From Lineus longissimus (Eukaryota; Nemertea; Pilidiophora; Heteronemertea; Lineidae), in the NCBI RefSeq assembly GCF_910592395.1, contig NC_088321.1:3722001-3786000 (forward strand): a stretch of DNA of 64,000 bases, read 5' to 3'. Position 1 is the stretch's first letter. Every line of letters begins with the position of its first letter. Below the pieces are notes generated by a model. The model made no database searches. It saw only the letters and a program-made list of their open reading frames with translations, and was not told where the DNA came from. Positions 47,306 through 58,941 of this stretch are shown in pieces. The position numbers and the translations under genes are program-made.

Positions 47306-48428
47306 CTCTTTCAGCTCGCAGACCGTATACGGTAGGGCATGCTTGATCTCAAAGCCGTGGACCGTATACACGTTCGCAGTTTAAAACTCTCGCTGTAATT
47401 TTTGCGTCACCAGCGGGCTAGCTATCGGGGCTTCGGGAAAGAACTGCCAGATTGCTTTCGCTCCGAGTCCAATCATTTGTAGATTCGTCAGTTGATCGTA
47501 GATGGCACTCTGAGCTGTGATCTATCGTCTGCGCTGAGAACTCCGATTTTGCAAGAATGGGGTAAAATCAAATCAAATCAAATCACATCACTGCTGTAGG
47601 TAAAAGCTAGAGACCTCTATTAGCCAGCATGTACATTCTGTGTACATTTTAATGAATATAGGTTGGTGAAAAAAGTACACCAAGGGTGTTTTAATTCCCA
47701 CCAAATTTTATATGTGTTATGAAGAGGCTTTTATCGAAATAATAGTAAAAATTCAAAACATTCCGATACCGATTGCCTGAGAAAAATTGATTTGTGTACA
47801 GCATTGCCATCAAATCGTCACTCGCGGACTGATATGGGCCTATTAGAATACACAAGTTCTAAACTGGCTAGTGAGACAATATTTCCTTAAATTAATTATC
47901 AAAAAGTATATCCCTGTTATGGCCTGGCTCTGTAGATTAAGAATCCACGAAAGATTGAAGAATAAATCCACTTTCACCCATCACAGTCATGTATTTACCA
48001 CAGCTTCACAGTTCAGTACGGACTATGACTGTCAGTGCCACACTTCCGCCTGTGGATAAATACATGTCTCTGCTACATTTTATTTGTGTGTCTATATATG
48101 CCCTTACAGACAGTTCTGGTGTATCAGTTATGCATCTTAGTGGATTTTGGAACTTTCATCAAATTTTGTTTGTGTACATATATTCTTGCCAATTCTTCGG
48201 AAAATTCTGAAGGACAAAAAGACTGATATTTATTGTGGGTTACTAAAATTTGTGTGTGATTGACTTTATGGATATGTTTATGAAAAGAAGAAGGAAGGAG
48301 CTACACAGTGACACCAAGTTTGCTGATATAGGCTGAATGCTTTTTTTCTTTCTTAAAACTGTCTCTTTCAGTAAAAACGCTAGAGTTTTCAGATTAACGC
48401 TTGCAAAAAGGGATACGGGCTGAAAGAG
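47306..48428. mobile_element. 1.12-kb piggyBac-like MITE
   Basis: TTAA (47302-47305) followed by CTCTTTCAGC, and at the other end GCTGAAAGAG followed by TTAA (48429-48432): a perfect 10-bp terminal inverted repeat with TTAA target duplications, the hallmark of piggyBac-type insertion. No transposase frame inside, so it is non-autonomous. It sits in a kinase-gene intron. Confidence 0.75.
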
Positions 48429-48842
48429 TTAAAAGAAATAGTTTTGGCGCCAATGACGTCAGCAATGGCGGATTTGCACTGCAGTTAAAGCCGATTCTTG
48501 TAGAGAATTGATTCTTGTAGAGAATCGACTCAAAGTTGCGAGTAGACATCGGCACAAACAGATTGAATAAATCATTTTCATTAACTTTTCATTAAATTTT
48601 TTTTTCAATGCTCGATGCCTTTTTCTGGCGAATATAGTGGTAGTAGCTGCAATCCATGAATTTGATTATGTTCAAATCATTTACAAGATTAACTGCAGGG
48701 GCACGCATTTAAACATTCGCACTTGTAAAACCTTGGAACTCCATATGTCATGTTCACGGATTAAGACATTTAAAGAGATGTTAACGATATTGACCGATCT
48801 GATTTTTATATTATCAACCTGATCATGTTTTGGCCTACTTAC

Positions 48843-48969
48843 GTTTGATATCCCGATGGGCTATGTGCTTCTCATGGAGGAACTTAACGCCACAGAGGAT
48901 CTGATGCGTGTAGTGCCTTAGGTCATCTTCAGGAAGAGGTGTTTTTTTAATCTTCCCTGCCAAAGATCC
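48843..48969 (-). CDS. kinase gene exon E (hinge to catalytic loop)
   Basis: Encodes GSLAGKIKKTPLPEDDLRHY, then THQILCGVKFLHEKHIAHRDIK, plus the first base of the next Pro codon; the donor is GTAAGT. Helix E and the HRD catalytic loop are intact (Asp238 of the joined product is the proton acceptor, and the Lys two residues on marks a Ser/Thr kinase). Too short and too spliced to be seen as a long frame. Found by extending from neighbouring exons. Confidence 0.9.
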
Positions 48970-49211
48970 CTATCGAACAATCAATCAATCGTTAAGTATA
49001 TGGTAGTTGCTAAATTCATCCGCAACGTGTTTTGACATTTTGAAGATCATTATTTAGTAAAGAACATCACACCAGGCTGACCATTGCCTTCAAATTAATG
49101 AGCTACCCAGACTCGTATGTGGGTTCGGGAATGTGGCACTGTTCAAAACGGACCAGAGACTATATATCGGGCACACAACTAATTCCATTGTTTGTAGTAA
49201 TTGGATCTTAC

Positions 49212-49352
49212 CCCGGTCATATATTCCATTCCAATGTAAAACTTGCCGGATCCCACATCAGTATGCTCAAAGAAATATCGAACGATATTGGGATGGTCGA
49301 ATCGACTGAGCTCGCGCATTATTCTCACCTCAACCTCAAAGGCTTTATCTTC
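49212..49352 (-). CDS. kinase gene exon D (helix C to beta5)
   Basis: Acceptor TTTCATTTTGCAG, then EDKAFEVEVRIMRELSRF, DHPNIVRYFFEHT, GKFYIGMEYMTG, then GTAAGA; phase 0 on both sides. It carries the helix-C Glu that pairs with Lys140, the HPNIV motif and the gatekeeper/hinge text MEYMTG, which continues directly into GSLAG of the next exon as in MAP3K-type kinases. Confidence 0.9.
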
Positions 49353-49548
49353 CTGCAAAATGAAATTTGTTTATAACAATTATTAACTAACGATTTCTGT
49401 CACAGAAACATGCGACCATGACCACATGTGGCAAAGTTAACTTTCGTGAGCTCTCGGTTGCCATCATAGGTCAACCTCTCCATCCGGGAACTACTTGATT
49501 AGCGATTAAAATTTGTTGCACCATAGACCCTAGTAATACCCTTACAGG

Positions 49549-49616
49549 CGCAGGTGGCAGAGCGTCGGTGTTATGATCAAGAGGTTGTGGGTTTGATTCC
49601 CGGCTGAGTCGCCACA
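49549..49616 (+). repeat. tRNA-derived SINE head
   Basis: CGCAGGTGGCAGAGCG (A box TGGCAGAGCG) and GTGGGTTTGATTCCCGG (good B box). The acceptor stem does not pair, so it is a SINE or pseudo-tRNA. Confidence 0.45.
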
Positions 49617-52600
49617 TAGAAACTTCCTACTGGTCAAGTTCGATTGAGCGTTATATAGTGGCTTCTTTTTGAAACCCATAAGGTTGCAAATGTAAACAAT
49701 TTCATAATAGACATACAGTTCGCTAAATCCTTTTCCAATTTTAAATTATCAACTCTATAAATACGACAGTGGTGTGTAGTCAGCACTCCAGTAAAATGTT
49801 CAACTCACGACATATCGCGCGATGTTGTTCAAACGTGGTCAATGTGACATCGTGATGCAAAGGCTTCGTTCAATTCTGATATGAACGATGGCGCAAGGCT
49901 CGCCTGTGTTTCTGCCATTATCGTTTACATGAGTAAAAGCTCCAGCCTCGCCCAAAGACATTGTGCCTCCGCCAATTCCTGACGCAGGGTTGGATTGTAG
50001 CTACTTTTGACCGGAGCGATGGTCGACCACCCAAATATCGCGAGACCTCGCAGGGAGGCGCGTAGTTTTACCAGGCTGGGAAAGCTCATTTCGTCGCATG
50101 AACTTTGTTGATTTTGTAAAATTATGTAAATGTCTAATTCAATATACATGTATTTCTGCTTTTCTGGTTTGTAAACTAAATATGAAAAATTCAAATCTAT
50201 TGTTGAAACATTGGGATCGAACCGAAAAATAGGGCCAATGTAGTGAAAACTAAGGTCAGTTGTTGTCGCAATCAAAATACATTTAGCTCCCTCTGTTGGA
50301 CTACGATGGTCCCTATTGTATGGTACATGGATAGACTACGGGACACCTAACAGGAAAAAAATTCAACGGAGTGCAAAACGTGCTTAACACAACAGATGAT
50401 TATTTGTTTGATGCATTTGCATAAGAAATTGGGACAGTGTTTCTCCGATACCTAGATATCTCTGTCAGGTGTGGGGAAATAAAGGCTTTAGTGGAGCGAT
50501 AAGTTCCTACGGGGTTACAGGACAGTATGGGACAATACGGAGCAGGCTATAATATAACTGTTATTTTAACGGTAATGCGAGCTGCTAAATAATTCGTTAT
50601 GAGACATGTAGATGCCTCTTAGCGTGTTTTATTTGTTTATGACTGACACTGCAAAGCCGCGATTAATCATAAAAAAATGATATTTTAATCTATCATGATC
50701 TCCAACCCCCCCGCCAAAAAAAAAATTTTAAGCCCTCAATTTTTAAATGAAATTAATTGAAAGTCACCCAACGGTTAAAACAGCAACTTGTAGAAGGCAG
50801 GTTCCTTGCACAGTCTACCCTTTACAGGACCTACTAAGGTTGTCCCCGAGGATACCCCAAAGATTCCATCCAAGGACTTTTCCCATACTTCTGGTTGTCA
50901 GCTTAACCCCTAAGAGGTTTTATTTTACCCTTTCTTGTATAATTAATCGGAAAAATAAATAAGTGTCATGAAAGTTGGTTCCGCGGATAGTTCTGTGTAT
51001 TTATTATTTTCAGATTGAGATTTGCTTTTTTTCTCTATAAGGATACAATATGGAGTTATCATCATTATTGACTAAAAAATATTGCAGGGTGAAAATATAA
51101 CTGATACAGATCTATCACCACTTCTTTTCAAATCTCGAAAATAGTGAGAAATCTTCGTCACGTGCCACCATACTCGAATGAAGCTGACTACATGGCCCAA
51201 GTAAACAATCTAGGGTTTAAAAACCACCATCAGCCTACCTTACCAAATCAAAGTAACAGTTACAGTTTTAGCAGGTTATCTATCAATCTGTCATAATAGC
51301 ATTATGCTACAAACGCTCGGTCTCAGCAAGGTAAAAATTCGGTCACCCGTTAATTTTCCTATCATGCTAAAATCGCCTCGAAAATGTTTGCATGTTTAAT
51401 GTTTGTAACTACAAGTAATAGATGAAACAAGGCCAGCCTGTTAGCAGAATCTTATCTTGATATTTAGTTCTGGTTCTGGTTGGTTAATTCGCAGTCCTCC
51501 AGAGAGGAGTTTAGCCCAAATGATGGGTATTCAAGCCCTGCGAGAATGGCTATATCAAATATGAAAGAGAAAACAGCCAACAAGTTCGCTCCTTAGTAAA
51601 TTTACTAAAACAATTCACCAGCCTGCGTCGAACTGGTAGCATGGACAATAAGACATAATATGCAATTTATTTTGAAGTAAATAATTCGGCGAGATACTCG
51701 GTGATGCACGCATAAAGTCAAAGCACATTTTTCAATCTGTTCGCTCTATCCACAGGACCAACAGGTGTTTTTTTTCTCTGCAAATTACACCATATTGATA
51801 TTCTTTTTTTAGGAATGACCATTTTAGAGGTAACACCGGCATTTTTGAAATCTGCAAAACGACATAGTATTTTTGTCATGTCAGTCTAAAATAAGCCTTG
51901 AACTAATCACAATGTCTTTAAGATCTTAAATCTCCTCGGTTTGTTCCATTGTACATGTTGAATTGGATGCAGCCAGTACTTCCTTGGCCGTTTCGGCAGA
52001 ACATGGCTAACATTTCTCAATCGTCTTTTTTTTCTAAGTTTCGATCTTGCCCATGGCTCGCTGTTCTCTCGACTCGGCTTGTTAGAACTAACATTGTCAG
52101 TGTATTTTTATTTCAGTTACAATTCTGCCAAAGTTACAGGGAAGCAAGGTGAACTCATGGTCATGGTCGTCGGTCCATGCATCGCATTGATCAGTGAAAA
52201 GATACCCTTAATAAAATGTCTGAGCCATAACGCGAGCCTTTTCTGAATCGTATTTAGTTTTAAACTACCTAGCTTTTCTATTTGGAGAAACAATGGCCGT
52301 GATGGCAGACGAGTTATGTGTGCAAACCTCCAAAGTTCAACTAAAAGGGTCTAGCTTGCCTCACAAAAACTGTTTTGTAAATTCGTTATCAAAAACATTG
52401 CAATGATTCAGTCGCGCATTAAAGAAGCCGCTTCCAGGATGTTCATGAAGTGGAAGAAAGCTACAAGTGACTTTACTCAAAGTAGGTCAATACAAAGTAA
52501 AATGTAGAGGTCAATTCGAAATACGAATGTATGTTTCTCTTTTCAACGACAGAATACACTTGCACTCCCTTTACACTTAACCTAATCGCACTAAGGCTCA

Positions 52601-52626
52601 AAGTGATTATCTGACGTTGAACTAAC
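49617..52626. other. kinase intron sequence, nothing identified
   Basis: About 3 kb between exons D and C. Only short motif-free frames and A- and T-runs are visible. Confidence 0.4.
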
Positions 52627-52784
52627 CTTGGTTGTTTCATTTGGGTGGGATTTTAGTTCCTTGACCGCGATCTGTTCATCGGTATTGTTATGTTGGTACA
52701 AGTGAACTATGCCGAAACCACCTCCACCGAGGACACCGTTATTTATCTGTTGATAATCCGAAAAGCTTCGCTCCTCCTTTGTGT
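52627..52784 (-). CDS. kinase gene exon C (glycine-rich loop, catalytic Lys)
   Basis: Acceptor TTTTTACAG, then AC completing Asp99, then TKEERSFSDYQQINNGV, LGGGGFGIVHLYQ, TDEQIAVKELKSHPNETTK, ending at GTTAGT. The GGGGFG nucleotide-binding loop and the AVK lysine (Lys140) define kinase beta strands 1-3. The exon fits frame only if the small exon B is included. Confidence 0.9.
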
Positions 52785-53202
52785 CTGTAAAAATATCATA
52801 AAAGTCATGTGAAGTAAAAAAAAAATCAAAGTAGCAGCATATTTTAAAATTTCGCCATATTATACATCAAATATTCATGAACGGAATTCATTACTCAATT
52901 GGTCAATCAAAACAAAATTTCCAAGTAAAAAAAAGCAAATCATTTAAAATTAATTTCATGTGTATCAAGTGAAGTCTATGTGACACGGAAATGGACCTCC
53001 ATGGTTATGCCATCAAAGGGTTTCAAAATCGATGCGTGCTGGACTGAATACGTATTGTAAGCAATCTACTCTTCAACGACAGAGGCGCGACATTTTTTTT
53101 CCCAAACGACACATCCTTGGTCCAAGCATAATTTCCATTTGGACTAATAACGATTTCTACCAAAAAGTTAACAAAGAATGTAGAGAGACTGCATAAAAAA
53201 AG

Positions 53203-53277
53203 TGCGTAAGGCGAGATTCGATCCAGTGATCTTCGGGATGCTAAACAAACTGCTCTACCCTCTGCGGCAGCTGCCAA
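53203..53277 (-). repeat. tRNA-like SINE relic
   Basis: The minus strand reads AGAGGGTAGAGCAGTTTG (A box) and CACTGGATCGAATCTCGCC (B box), with tRNA-like spacing between the two. Stems are imperfect, so it is taken as a SINE relic. Confidence 0.45.
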
Positions 53278-53482
53278 CCATAGAAAATTTGTCCATACTA
53301 TAGCAGTATACAGATCCTTATTCTGAGTCAATTTACGAAACGATTATACGCGCGGCACCCTCTTTATAGAAGAAGAGCTAGGGGAACTATGAATATTATG
53401 ATAACAATTGCAATGGATATGTCGTTTGGAAAAAAAAAGCGCGACCAGGGCACATCACTGGGTATTGCCTGCAATACGTATA

Positions 53483-53660
53483 CAGTAGAACCTCTCTATT
53501 AAAGACACCCTCGGGACTAACAAGTGCTGTCTTTAATAGAGAGGTGTCCTGATTAAAGAGGTCAAATTGAATGGAAACACACAATTTGGGACCAAAAGTA
53601 GTGTCCTTAATAGAGAGGGTGTCCTTAATAGAGAGGTGGCCACTACGGGAGGTTCTACTG
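53483..53660. mobile_element. 178-bp pogo/Tigger-like MITE
   Basis: Ends CAGTAGAACCTC and GAGGTTCTACTG are perfectly inverted and flanked by TA on both sides, the Tc1/mariner target duplication. The inside holds repeated CTTTAATAGAGAGGTGTCC text. It lies in the intron between kinase exons B and C. Confidence 0.8.
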
Positions 53661-53866
53661 TAGTGATCACGTCAAACCAGCCGACGTTTTAGCCCTGCTA
53701 CAGTAACCCTTCATAAAAATTGTAAAAACAAGTTCGAGAAAACGATAAAACTAAAATTATTCACCATTGCTGTTTGTGCTGATGAGATCGACACTCCTTA
53801 ATTATAAACAAGTGAATGAAAAAAAAACCTACTGCCCGTAGAAGTCTCTTTTTGGGATTCACATAC

Positions 53867-53997
53867 CGTATGCGTCCAAAATGGCATCTTCTGTTTTCTT
53901 TATTTCATCTATCACGTGGCTCACATCAAATGTGTTACAAAAATATATCAGCCACATATGTAGGCATCTGTAATCGGCAATCTCTATTTTACCACTT
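53867..53997 (-). CDS. kinase gene exon B (death-effector-like helices)
   Basis: Acceptor CCTTTTCAG, then A completing Arg55, then 43 codons (SGKIEIADYRCLHMWLIY, FCNTFDVSHVIDEIKKTED) and a final G before GTATGT. It is required: without it exons A and C are out of phase, and with it both joins are exact. Together with exon A it reads like DED helices 4-6 (LWxxLxxxGxI ... Lxx...D). Confidence 0.8.
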
Positions 53998-54146
53998 CTG
54001 AAAAGGAAATAAAAGTACTTGTAATGTGAAAACTGATGCAGGTATTGTCAGATGTCACCGCTATTAAAACCATGCATGAGCAGGTCACCTTATCATTTGC
54101 TCTTGGACACAGCAATGATAGGTTCACATAGTGCACACTGCCACGA

Positions 54147-54528
54147 ATTAATGCAAGTATCAATTCGTGTCTTGTACCCCCCCTCCTCAAGGGTACGACA
54201 CCTTATCACCCTATAACGACATCTTAAGGCTCAAGCATCACCCTTTTTTCACCAATGCTACTTTTTCTTTCGTCAAGACATCACCATCAACAATATATCA
54301 GTTGTCACCATCATATAAAGTAACCGGACTAATTTTACTGGGTAAGGCTGTATGTTCGACAAGACATCGACACATTAGCATCCTTATTCTTTCCAGCTTC
54401 GCCAAATTTTCACTAAAGGAAAAATAAATACTACTCAAGCATCGGCAAAGATTAGTGGTGATAGCTTAACTACCCTTGAGGAGGGGGGGGGGGGGGGGGG
54501 TACAAGAAACGAATTGATACTTGCATAA
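54147..54528. repeat. 380-bp foldback element with poly-G
   Basis: AATGCAAGTATCAATTCGTG ... CCCCCCTCCTCAAGGGTA at the left is inverted at the right (TACCCTTGAGGAGG + G-run + GTACAAGAAACGAATTGATA). Ends read TTATGCAAGTATC. No coding region. Confidence 0.7.
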
Positions 54529-54844
54529 GGAACTATGCCGGAGTAGAGGGTACCTGGATGAGTCATCACTCCAACTTTGGATTTTAAAACATTCCAAGGT
54601 ATTTGTAATTTATATTTTGCGCGATAAAAGCCAGGATTAATTGATGCGCTTTTTGACAACATGCAAGATCAAATGGTGGAAATGTTGACCTCGCCTCTCA
54701 AGTGTAAAAATGACTATAAAATGATGACTATTGAAATGATGACTTTGACTGCATGTCCCTGGTTCAATTTTTGTCAAACCATACGATGTCCAAGAAAAAT
54801 TTAAATAGCTATTTTCTTACATTTATCTCGTGCTTTTAACCTAC

Positions 54845-55008
54845 CTCTTTAAGATATTCCAAAGGTCAGTGATCGTACTGGCAGTTTTTGTCTCCAGACC
54901 AATCACGTCAGTGAGCGCCTCATCAAAATCTAGCTGTTGATATTGGTTGTCATCAATGGAAGCACTAAGGTAGATACAAAGGGCTTCGTCCTTCTTTGTC
55001 TCTTCATC
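54845..55008 (-). CDS. kinase gene exon A (most upstream exon found)
   Basis: Acceptor ...CTACATGTATAG, then DEETKKDEALCIYLSASIDD, NQYQQLDFDEALTDVIG, TASTITDLWNILK and AG before GTAGGT. The ALCIYLSASIDD...DLWNILK pattern fits helices 1-4 of a death-effector fold. There is no in-frame ATG, so an upstream exon with the start must exist. The in-frame TAG inside the donor is removed by splicing. Confidence 0.75.
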
Positions 55009-55725
55009 CTATACATGTAGTAGAGAGGAGAAACTAAAAAATAGGCCTGGATATAAGGTTTATCAAAATAATTCATGCAAGAGACAAGCATCCAGCGCAG
55101 ACATGGAGGGAATGGGGCCTCACACCTGGCTAGGGTGGATGCCAAGTGGATTCAATTTGGTTGCCTTTGCTCCCTTTTACGTTCATGTAAGACTAAGTAT
55201 GTACATGATATAAGAGGTGCTGGTTGAATAAGTCCCTGTTATACGGAAAAAGTTGTTGTGGTGAAATTGAGGCTCAAGGTTGGAGGCGAAAACGAGGCTC
55301 AAGGATGGCAGTCATACAATTTTAGAGCTCCGGGTTTATGAGTATTCTATGACGCAAATACGGACGAAAAGTACAAGAACGTAACGTGATCGAGGTGAAG
55401 AAACTAGTTGGAGTGAAGATTTTAGTAAACCGTTGAAGCAGTTTGAGAAGTGGAAATATCTTTTGACAAGCCAGAGAAGTTCAGAATTGAGCCCCTCCCA
55501 AGTTAGCCACGCGGTTGTGTTGCATGGCTGCAGTGAATGCACGCCGGTCCGTGCACTGCACTGGCGAACCTGTTCCACTTAGACTTTGTGCATTACAACC
55601 GATAAAGTTGGAGTGGTCTGCCGGAGAATTCAGTTCCGGGTCAGTAGCATAGTTTTCACTCTGTTTGTACAGCTTGCTGGCCGGGGAAGCACAGATTATT
55701 TTTCACCCTAACCAACCGCACCTTA
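55009..55725. other. upstream of kinase exon A, no exon found
   Basis: I searched for a minus-strand first exon with ATG and phase-0 donor and did not see a convincing one. Text such as AGACAAGCATCCAGCGCAGA and GAGGGAATGGGGCCTCACAC looks like dispersed repeat. Confidence 0.35.
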
Positions 55726-57375
55726 TTATGCCCCCGCTAAAGTGGGGGCATTATGTTCTTAGGTGGTTTCCGGCCGCCGCCGCCGCGTCCGCCGCCGCCG
55801 CGTCCGCGTCCGCCGCACTGAATTCCAGACTATAACTCAAGAACCCCTTGCTCGGCTGACTTGAAATTTTTAGGGGGTGTAGGCCTAGTGTGTCAAAGGG
55901 TCCCTATTGTTTTTTGGCGCGTTCCAAAATCCAATATGGCCGCCAGCCGCCATCTTAGATTTTCGCATTCCGCTCGTTTACTAAAAACCCGAGGTCCAAC
56001 AGTCTTCAAACTTTTGTGGTGTGATGGTCTATGGTAGGGGAGGTTCCCTATCGATTTTGGGCCCGACCCGAAATCAAAGATGGCCGCCAGCCACCATCTT
56101 AGATTTTTGCATTCCGCTCGTTAACTGGAGAACCGGAGATCCAACAGTCTTCAAACTTTTGTGGCGTAATGGTCTATGGTAGGGGAGGTTCCCTATCGAT
56201 TTTGGGCCCGATCCGAAATCAAAGATGGCCGCCAGCCACCATCTTAGATTTTCGCATTCCGCTCGTTTACTGGAGAACCGGAGGTCCAACAGTCTTCAAA
56301 CTTTTGTGGCGTAATGGTCTATGGTAGGGGAGGTTCCCTATCGATTTTGGGCTCGACCCGAAATCAAAGATGGTCGCCAGCCACTGTCTTAGATTTTGAC
56401 ATTCCGCTCGTTAACTGGAGAACCAGAGGTCCAACAGTTTTCAAACTTTTGTGGTGTAATGGTCTATGGTAGGGGAGGTTCCCTATCGATTTTGGGCCAG
56501 ACCCGAAATCAAAGATGGCCACCAGGTCCCCGACTTGGTGATTTGTATTCCGCCCCGTAAATTAAGAACCGAGTGAGTGACAGACCTAAAACTTATGTGG
56601 TGTTATTACCTAGTGTAGGGGAGGTTCCCTATCCATTTTGGGCCCGATCTGAAATCCAAGATGGCTGCCAGGCCCGACTTGGTTTTTCGCATTCCGACCT
56701 GTAACTCAAGAACCAAGTGAGTGACAGACCTGAAACTTATGTGGTGTGATGAGGTTGTGTAGGGGAGGTTCCCTGTCGATTTTGGGCCTGACCCAAAATT
56801 CAATATGGCTGCCAGCAGCCAACTTAGATTTTGGTATTCCGATTGTTAACTGAAGAACTAGAGGTTTGACACACTTCAAACTTTTGTGGTGCAATGGTCA
56901 TTCAGGGGATGCTCTCTATCAATTTTGGGCGTGTTCCAAAATCCAATATGGCTGCCAGCAGCCAACTTAATAGATTTTGGTATTCCGATTGTTAACTGAA
57001 GAACTAGAGGTTTGACACACTTCAAACTTTTGTGGTGTAATGTTCTTCAGTAGGGGAGTTTCTCTATCGATTTTGGCGCATTCCAGAATCCAAAATGGCC
57101 TCCAGCCGCCATCTTAGATTTTTGCTGAGATGAGATAAGATAAGAGATGAAATAAATAGCCACGCAGTTGCTATTCATTGATATCCGAGCATTGGATATT
57201 CTGTGACAGACATCAGGAGATGAGATAAATAGCCTGACAGTTGTTATTCATTAGCATGTAAGCAATGGATATTCTGTGACTGATTCTAGCAGATTGCACT
57301 AGCTACCCGGCAGTGACTAGTCTTTAACTTCCTGAGTACCAGATATTCTGTGACTGATTCCAGGCGATCGCATAA
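55726..57375 (+). mobile_element. 1.65-kb hairpin-ended element, copy A
   Basis: Opens with the hairpin TTATGCCCCCGCTAAAGTGG GGGCATTATG, then CCGCCGCCGCG-rich text, then about eight ~165-bp units (CCGCCATCTTAGATTTTCGC, AACAGTCTTCAAACTTTTGT, GGGGAGGTTCCCTATCGATT), then a GATATTCTGTGACTGA-repeat tail ending GCGATCGCATAA. Noncoding. Confidence 0.85.
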
Positions 57376-58941
57376 TTATGCCCCCGCTAAAGTGGGGGCA
57401 TTATGTTCTTAGGTGGTTTCGGCCGCCGCCGCGTCCGCCACATCCGCCGCACTTAATTCCAGACTATTACTCAAGAACCCCTTGCTTGGCGGACTTGAAA
57501 TTTTTAGGGGGTGTAGGCCTAGTGTGTCAAAGGGTCCCTATTGTTTTTTTTTGGCGCGTTCCAAAATCCAATATGGCCGCCAGCCGCCATCTTAGATTTT
57601 CGCATTCCGCTCTTTTACTAGAGAACCAGAGGTCCAACAGTCTTCAAACTTTTGTGGTGTGATGGTCTATGGTAGGGGAGGTTCCCTATCGATTTTGGGC
57701 CCGACCCGAAATCAAAGATGGCCGCCAGCCACCATCTTAGATTTTCGCATTCTGCTCGTTAACTGGAGAACCGGAGGTCCAACAGTCTTCAAACTTTTGT
57801 GGCGTAATGGTCTATGGTAGGGGAGGTTCCCTATCGATTTTGGGCCCGACCCGAAATCAAAGATGGCCGCCAGCAACCATCTTAGATTTTCGCATTCCGC
57901 TCGTTAACTGGAGAACCGAAGGTCCAACAGTCTTCAAACTTTTGTGGCGTAATGGTCTATGGTAGGAGAGGTTCCCTATCGATTTTGGGCCAGACCCGAA
58001 ATCAAAGATGGCCGCCAGCCACCATCTTAGATTTTGGCATTCCGCTCCTTAACTGGAGAACCAGAGGTCCAACAGTCTTCAAACTTTTGTGGTGTAATGG
58101 TCTATGGTAGGGGAGGTTCCCTATCGATTTTGGTCCAGACCCGAAATCAAAGATGGCCACCAGGTCCCCGACTTGGTGAATTGTATTCCGCCCCGTAAAT
58201 TAAGAACCGAGTGAGTGACAGACCTGAAACTTATGTGGTGTTATTACCTAGTGTAGGGGAGGTTCCCTATCCATTTTGGGCCCGATCTGAAATCCAAGAT
58301 GGCTGCAAGGCCCGACTTGGTTTTTCGCATTCCGACCTGTAACTCAAGAACCAAGTGAGTGACAGACCTGAAACTTATGTGGTGTGATGAGGTTGTGTAG
58401 GGGAGATTTCCTGTTGATTTTGGGCCTGACCCAAAATTCAGTATGGCTGCCAGCAGCCAACTTAGATTTTGGTATTCCGATTGTTAACTGAAGAACTAGA
58501 GGTTTGACACACTTCAAACTTTTGTGGTGTAATGGTCTTCAGTAGGGGAGTTTCTCTATCGATTTTGGGCGCATTCCAGAATCCAAAATGGCCTTCAGCC
58601 GCCATCTTAGATTTTTGCTGAGATGAGATAAGATAAGAGATGAGATAAATAGCCACTCAGTTGCTATTCATTGATATCCGAGCATTGGATATTCTGTGAC
58701 AGACATCAGGAGATGAGATAAATAGCTAGGCAATTCCTATTCATTGATATCCGAGCATTGGATATTCTGTGACTGACACCAGGAGAAGGGATAAATAGCC
58801 TGACAGTTGTTATTCATTAGCATGTAAGCAATGGATATTCTGTGACTGATTCTAGCAGATTGCACTAGCTACCCGGCAGTGACTAGTCTTTAACTTCCTG
58901 AGTACCAGATATTCTGTGACTGATTCCAGGCGATCGCATAA
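57376..58941 (+). mobile_element. 1.57-kb hairpin-ended element, copy B
   Basis: Same structure as copy A, starting directly at the base after copy A's GCGATCGCATAA, and ending in the same GCGATCGCATAA at 58941. The two copies differ in the number of internal units and in an extra tail unit. Confidence 0.85.

Larger units (their letters stand above)
33786..55008 (-). other. protein kinase gene span (DED-like + MAP3K-type), 5' incomplete
   Basis: Seven exons on the minus strand join without any phase conflict to give 416 residues ending at a stop. Residues 1-99 look like a death-effector-fold helical segment. Residues about 112-375 form a complete STE/MAP3K-like kinase domain: Gly-rich loop 118-123, Lys140, Glu159, HRD 236-238, Asn243, DFG 257-259, SPE 285-287, DIWSVG 304-309. 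It should phosphorylate Ser/Thr in a signalling cascade. Introns are long (up to 10.9 kb) and loaded with repeats, including a LINE. Exons upstream of 55008 were not found, because exon A starts at an acceptor and not at an ATG. Confidence 0.85.
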
